Below, one piece after another: positions 60,028 through 64,000 of a stretch of DNA of 64,000 nucleotides. Source of the DNA: Myxococcales bacterium (GTDB lineage Bacteria; Myxococcota_A; Polyangia; Polyangiales; Polyangiaceae); the NCBI GenBank assembly GCA_004193285.1, contig SECP01000024.1, positions 1-64,000 on the forward strand, in the 5' to 3' direction. Under the pieces are notes generated by a model. The model searched no databases. It was given only the letters and a program-made list of their open reading frames with translations, and had not been told where the DNA came from. Each line of letters opens with the position of its first letter. The first letter of the stretch is position 1. The position numbers and the translations under genes are program-made.

Positions 60028-62304
60028 CTACATTGCTTGCGCGCGTAAGCGCTTGGCGGCGCTCACCATGTTTCTCAGCGCAGGCCGGACCTCGTCCCAG
60101 CCTCGGGTCTTCAGGCCGCAGTCGGGATTGATCCACAAGCGGTGGGGCGGGATCTTCTGTGCGGCTTTGTTCATGAGGTCCACGATCTGCTGTTCGGTCG
60201 GTACGTTGGGGGAATGGATGTCGTAGACGCCGGGCCCAATCTCGTTCGGGTACTCGAAGCGATCGAAAGCGTCCAACAGCTCCATGTCCGAGCGTGAGGT
60301 CTCGATTGTGATCACGTCCGCATCCATCGCCGCGATGGCCTCGATGATGTCGTTGAATTCCGAGTAGCACATGTGAGTGTGAATCTGGGTTTCGTCCTCC
60401 ACGCCACTGGCCGCGATGCGGAACGAGTCTACCGCCCACGTCAGGTACTCTTGCCAATCCGCGCGGCGTAGCGGTAGCCCCTCGCGGAGCGCGGCCTCGT
60501 CGATCTGGATGATCCGCACGCCGGCTTTCTCCAGGTCCTGTACCTCGTCACGTAGGGCGAGCGCGAGCTGGCGACAAGACGCGGAGCGCGGCTGGTCGTC
60601 CCGAACGAACGACCAGTTCAGCATCGTTACCGGGCCGGTGAGCATGCCCTTCATGGGTTTGGAGGTCAGTGACTGCGCGTACCGAGTCCAAGCGACGGTC
60701 ATGGGACTGGGCCGGCTGATGTCGCCGAAGAGGATGGGCGGCTTGACGCAGCGTGAGCCGTAGGACTGCACCCACCCGAGCTCGCTGAAGGCGTAGCCGT
60801 GGAGCTGCTCGCCGAAGTACTCGACCATGTCATTGCGCTCGGCTTCGCCGTGAACGAGCACGTCCAGCCCCAGCTCCTCTTGTTCACGCACCGCGTGCTG
60901 GATTTCCTCGCGCATGCGCTGCTCGTACTCCGCCTGCCCGAGGCTGCCGGCGCGAAAATCGCTCCTGAACTTTCGGATTTGGTTGGTCTGCGGAAATGAG
61001 CCGATCGTCGTCGTGGGGAACCGCGGCAGCGCGAATGCTTTCGCCTGCACGGCGGCCCGCGCGCCATACGCGGACTTGCGCTGCCCCAGGCCGGCGGCGA
61101 GGTCTTTCACCGCGGCCTGGACTTTGGGGTCGTTCACGCGTGGGGAGGACCGCCGGGTCGCGACCGCTCGCGTGCTTTCGTCGAGCTCCCGCCTCACCGC
61201 CGGTCTCCCCTGATTCAGCGCTGTCCCCAGGATTCGAACCTCCTCCAGCTTCTGCTGTGCGAACGCCAGCCAAGAGCGCACCTCGGGGTCGAGGTTCTTC
61301 TCGCTCTCGAGGTCGACTGGGACGTGAAGGAGCGAGCAACTCGGAGCGAGCCACAGCCGGTCCCCGAGCGCTTGGTGGATTGGCTCCAAGTACTCGAGCG
61401 CCCCCGTTAGGTTCGACCTCCAAACGTTGCGCCCGCTGACGACGCCCAGCGAGAGCACGCGCCCCTCCGGAAGGGCACGGAGCAGAGGCTGCACCTCGCC
61501 CGACGCGCTCACCGCGTCCAGGTGCACGCCGTCGATCGGGAGCGACGCGAGGAGCTCCAGGTTCTCGGCGAGAGGGCCGAAATAGGTGGCGACCAAGAGC
61601 TTGCTCCCTGCTCCCTTCAGCCCATCGTAAGCCGTACGATAAGCCTGCTGCCAGTCAGGGCCGAGCTCGGTGACCAAAGCGGGTTCGTCTAGCTGAACCC
61701 AGTCCACGCCCTCGCGCGCCAGCTTTCCAAGGAGCTCTCGGTAGATGGGGAGCAGCTTCGGGAGCAGGGCGAGGCGGTCCGAGCCGTCTTTGGCTTTGCC
61801 CAGCCACAGGTACGTGACCGGCCCGATGAGGACCGGCTTGGCGGAGACGCCCGCCTCCCGCGCCTCCGCGAGCTGCGCCAGCAGGCGAGTGGCGTCGAGA
61901 CGAAATGTGGACTGCGAGGAGAGCTCGGGAACGATGTAGTGGTAGTTCGTGTCGAACCACTTGGTCATCTCCCCGGCGGCGACGCCTTCGCCGGTGTCGC
62001 CCGCCGCGCGGCCCCGCGCGACACGAAAGTAGGCGTCGAGCGGCGGCCCCTCGCCGGCGCGAGCGCGCGACGGCACGTTCCCGAGCAGGAAGCTCGTGTC
62101 GAGCACGTGGTCGTAGAAGGAGAAGTCGTTGACGGGAGCGAGATCGAAGGCCGCCTGCCGCCGCCAATTCTGCCGGCGTAGCTCGGCGCCCTGCGCTTCC
62201 AGCTCGGCATGGCCGAGCGCGCCCCTCCAGTGTGTTTCTTGTGCGAGCTTGAGCTCGCGAGCGGCTCCAATACGGGGAAACCCTAGGTTGTGAATGCGCG
62301 CCAT
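60028..62304 (-). CDS. metE: Cobalamin-independent methionine synthase
   Basis: A 758-residue enzyme that moves methyl from 5-methyl-tetrahydropteroyl-tri-glutamate to homocysteine, the last step of methionine synthesis. Zinc ligands are His644, Cys646 (THMCYSEF), Glu668 and Cys729 (NPDCGLKTRGW). The N-terminus MARIHNLGFPRIGAARELK is canonical, and AAGGAG sits eight bases upstream of ATG. Both the N- and C-terminal barrel domains are complete. Divergent from metR with a shared regulatory gap. Confidence 0.97.
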   Translation of the reverse strand: MARIHNLGFPRIGAARELKLAQETHWRGALGHAELEAQGAELRRQNWRRQAAFDLAPVNDFSFYDHVLDTSFLLGNVPSRARAGEGPPLDAYFRVARGRAAGDTGEGVAAGEMTKWFDTNYHYIVPELSSQSTFRLDATRLLAQLAEAREAGVSAKPVLIGPVTYLWLGKAKDGSDRLALLPKLLPIYRELLGKLAREGVDWVQLDEPALVTELGPDWQQAYRTAYDGLKGAGSKLLVATYFGPLAENLELLASLPIDGVHLDAVSASGEVQPLLRALPEGRVLSLGVVSGRNVWRSNLTGALEYLEPIHQALGDRLWLAPSCSLLHVPVDLESEKNLDPEVRSWLAFAQQKLEEVRILGTALNQGRPAVRRELDESTRAVATRRSSPRVNDPKVQAAVKDLAAGLGQRKSAYGARAAVQAKAFALPRFPTTTIGSFPQTNQIRKFRSDFRAGSLGQAEYEQRMREEIQHAVREQEELGLDVLVHGEAERNDMVEYFGEQLHGYAFSELGWVQSYGSRCVKPPILFGDISRPSPMTVAWTRYAQSLTSKPMKGMLTGPVTMLNWSFVRDDQPRSASCRQLALALRDEVQDLEKAGVRIIQIDEAALREGLPLRRADWQEYLTWAVDSFRIAASGVEDETQIHTHMCYSEFNDIIEAIAAMDADVITIETSRSDMELLDAFDRFEYPNEIGPGVYDIHSPNVPTEQQIVDLMNKAAQKIPPHRLWINPDCGLKTRGWDEVRPALRNMVSAAKRLRAQAM

Positions 62305-62362
62305 CGGTTCGACTCCTTGCCTTTCGGGGGAAGAACGTAGACCCTTTAATCGATGAGGAATA

Positions 62363-62385
62363 ATGGTCGTTTGTCATATAACCAT
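62363..62385. promoter_or_regulatory. Candidate MetR site between metE and metR
   Basis: Inverted repeat ATGGT-N13-ACCAT; around it TTGTCATA is repeated at 62371 and 62392, 21 bp apart (two helical turns). It sits in the 99-bp gap shared by metE and metR. It differs from the enterobacterial TGAA-N5-TTCA site, so the binding motif is provisional. Confidence 0.5.
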
Positions 62386-62403
62386 GAGCAGTTGTCATAG
62401 GTC

Positions 62404-63333
62404 ATGAACAGGCTGGAATTGATTCACCTCCGCGTGCTCCACGAGATGCAGCAACGGGGCTCGCTCACCGCCGCCGCCAAGACCTTGGGGCTTACCCAGT
62501 CCGCCCTGAGCCACACCATCAAGCGAATGGAGCAGCAGTTTGGGGTCGCGATCTGGGAGAAGGCGGGGAGAGGCGTGCGGCTCACCCCTGCCGGCCTCTA
62601 CCTCCTCTCGCTCGCGCAGCGCCTGCTGCCCCAGCTAGAGCATGCCGAGCACGTGCTGGACCAGTTCGCGCGCGGCGAGCGCGGCACCTTGCGCATCGGG
62701 ATGGAGTGCCACCCCTGCTACCGGTGGCTGCTGCAGATCGTCGAGCCCTACTTGCGAGCGTGGCCGGACGTGGACTTGGACGTCCGGCAGAAGTTCACGT
62801 TTGGCGGCATCGGTGCGCTCTTCGCTCATGACATCGACATGCTCGTCACTCCGGACCCCCTGCAGCGGCGCGGGCTCGTGTTCGAGCCCGTGTTCGACTA
62901 CGAGCAAGTGCTGGTCGTCGGGCGCGAGCACCGCTTTGCGAGCCGCACGTACGTCGTGCCCTCCGAGCTGGAAGCGGAAACTTTGATCACGTACCCGGTC
63001 GAGATCGAGCGACTGGACGTCTACAGCCAGTTTCTGTTGCCGGCCGGCGCCGTGCCCAAGCGACACCAAGTCATCGAGACGACGGACATCATGCTGCAAA
63101 TGGTGGCGTGCGAGCGAGGGGTCGCGGCTCTACCCGCCTGGCTGGTGGAGGAGTACCGGCGCCAGCTGGGGGTCGTGCCGGTGCGGCTCGGTCGGCACGG
63201 CATCCAAAAACAGATTTTCCTCGGCACCCGCTCCGGAGACGCAAAGGTCGATTTCATCGCCGACTTCATCCGCCTCGCGGCGCAGAGTCGCCAGAAGCCA
63301 CCTGCCGCCCGGCGACGTCGCGCAACCAAATGA
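62404..63333 (+). CDS. metR: LysR-type regulator MetR
   Basis: A 309-residue regulator. The N-terminal winged helix and effector part (LIHLRVLHEMQQRGSLTAAAKTLGLTQSALSHTIKRMEQQFG; GMECHPCYRWLLQIVEPYL) closely fit MetR, which uses homocysteine as coactivator for metE. Its divergent position from metE strengthens the call. Confidence 0.93.
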   Translation: MNRLELIHLRVLHEMQQRGSLTAAAKTLGLTQSALSHTIKRMEQQFGVAIWEKAGRGVRLTPAGLYLLSLAQRLLPQLEHAEHVLDQFARGERGTLRIGMECHPCYRWLLQIVEPYLRAWPDVDLDVRQKFTFGGIGALFAHDIDMLVTPDPLQRRGLVFEPVFDYEQVLVVGREHRFASRTYVVPSELEAETLITYPVEIERLDVYSQFLLPAGAVPKRHQVIETTDIMLQMVACERGVAALPAWLVEEYRRQLGVVPVRLGRHGIQKQIFLGTRSGDAKVDFIADFIRLAAQSRQKPPAARRRRATK

Positions 63334-63422
63334 CGATGCACGCGGCCGCGGTCGGCTTTCCGACGCAGCTGGACACCTTATCCGTTTCTCGCTCGAGGCT
63401 GCTGCGCTACGGCAGAGGAGCA

Positions 63423-64000
63423 ATGAGCTTCTCCTTCGGGCGCTACGAGCTGGATGAACGTGCGCGCACGCTGCGTTTGGGCGGCCGTGAGCAAACGCTC
63501 CAGCCCCTCGTATTCGACCTGTTGGTCTATCTGGTCGAGCACCGCGAGCGAGTGGTGCCGAAAGACGAGCTGCTCGGCCAGCTGTGGAATGGCGCCAACG
63601 TGACAGAGGGCTCGCTACAGCGCGCCGTCAGTTTGCTGCGCGCGTCACTGCGCGAAGGCGGCCAGGAACAGGCGGTCCAAACGTTCGCGCGGCGAGGGTA
63701 CCGGTTCTGCGCGGAGGCGGACCCTGCTCCGCCGGACGCGACCAGTGAAGAGTCTCCGCGCGCGCTGGCCGAGGCGGGAAAGTGGGAGCGTGCGCTCGAG
63801 GCTTTCGGAGCGCTGCCCGCGGAGGCTTCGCTCGAGGCCGAAGACTGGGAGGCCTGGGGGAGCGCGGCCCTCTGTGGGGGTCGGCCCGAACTCGCTATCG
63901 GTCCCTTCGAGCGCGCAGTCGCCGCTTTCGAGGGCGCCGGGCAAAGGGAGAGCGCGGCCCGGGTGGCGCTCCTCCTCTGCAACGTGAGGCTCGAGGGGCG
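63423..64000 (+). CDS. Winged-helix (OmpR/CadC-type) regulator, N-terminal part, cut by window end
   Basis: The frame stays open from ATG at 63423 to the window edge (192 codons seen). Residues about 1-95 form a Trans_reg_C winged helix (MSFSFGRYELDERARTLRLG ... QPLVFDLLVYLVEHRERVVPKDELLGQLW ... SLQRAVSLLRASL ... FARRGYRFCAE). The following part looks TPR-like (ALAEAGKWERALEAFGAL; AIGPFERAVAAFEGAGQRESA). It fits CadC/SARP-like one-component regulators with a long C-terminal part. GAGGAG lies just before the start. The rest is outside. Confidence 0.8.
   Translation, partial: MSFSFGRYELDERARTLRLGGREQTLQPLVFDLLVYLVEHRERVVPKDELLGQLWNGANVTEGSLQRAVSLLRASLREGGQEQAVQTFARRGYRFCAEADPAPPDATSEESPRALAEAGKWERALEAFGALPAEASLEAEDWEAWGSAALCGGRPELAIGPFERAVAAFEGAGQRESAARVALLLCNVRLEG

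Noticed and set aside
62305..62403. SAM or cobalamin riboswitch before metE
   Set aside because: The gap is only 99 bp, shared with metR, and lacks the conserved elements; MetR control is more likely.

Overview
The window is high-GC chromosomal DNA that looks myxobacterial (Myxococcota, probably a Polyangia/Sorangium-type lineage). The signs are many lipoproteins with Gly/Ser/Ala-rich or Pro/Ala-rich linkers, c-type cytochrome modules of the CxxCH...MPP kind, a MYXO-CTERM-like tail, abundant SDRs with LysR/AraC regulators, signalling proteins (REC-GGDEF, PAS hybrid kinase, an odd Ser/Thr-kinase-like protein) and loose gene spacing with local repeats. There is no phage, plasmid or transposase gene. 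The left edge lies in a tandem array and the right edge cuts a winged-helix regulator.

Layout. 1-5.1 kb: 27-29 bp tandem array, class II aldolase fbaA with its terminator, yqeY, a TPR protein overlapping a lipoprotein, and a REC-GGDEF cyclase. 5.2-7.4 kb: membrane protein with three c-heme modules. 7.4-8.3 kb: non-coding repeat island (heptamer array, palindromic elements). 8.3-12.8 kb: glycosyltransferase overlapping a penicillin-acylase-family hydrolase, then a DUF4336-like protein. 13.4-15.2 kb: lipoprotein, initiator tRNA-Met, zeta-toxin-like kinase with a small partner. 15.8-18.5 kb: ECF sigma/anti-sigma, divergent beta-barrel, heme lipoprotein. 18.9-23.3 kb: divergent SDR/AraC pair, sigma-like protein, VOC protein, DoxX/LysR pair. 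23.5-31 kb: large discoidin/FN3/zincin lipoprotein, interrupted lipoprotein, transglutaminase, hybrid kinase. 31-43.9 kb: DUF1993, barrel plus diheme lipoprotein opposite a LysR, YCII, DoxX, GFA, SDR, channel, DJ-1 and antiporter genes, then a stretch of decaying genes (SDR/AraC remnant pair, frameshifted YcaQ-like gene). 44-48.8 kb: secreted lipoprotein, PPK2, kinase-like protein. 48.8-52.6 kb: pstSCAB. 52.8-59.7 kb: an NRPS-pabA-pabBC operon. 60-64 kb: metE/metR and a partial regulator.

The most interesting locus is the NRPS operon (52846-59739, minus strand). A single C-A-T module ending in an SDR-like domain is followed at once by a p-aminobenzoate (PABA) pathway: PabA, then a PabB-PabC fusion. 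The A domain lacks the Asp that binds alpha-amino groups, and its specificity residues (A, V, K, N, I, A, N, D, I, K) resemble those I recall for PABA-activating domains. The terminal SDR keeps the NAD(P)-binding motif but has Gln where the catalytic Tyr should be. Together this suggests a compact, self-supplied PABA-peptide or PABA-amide pathway that I do not recognise.
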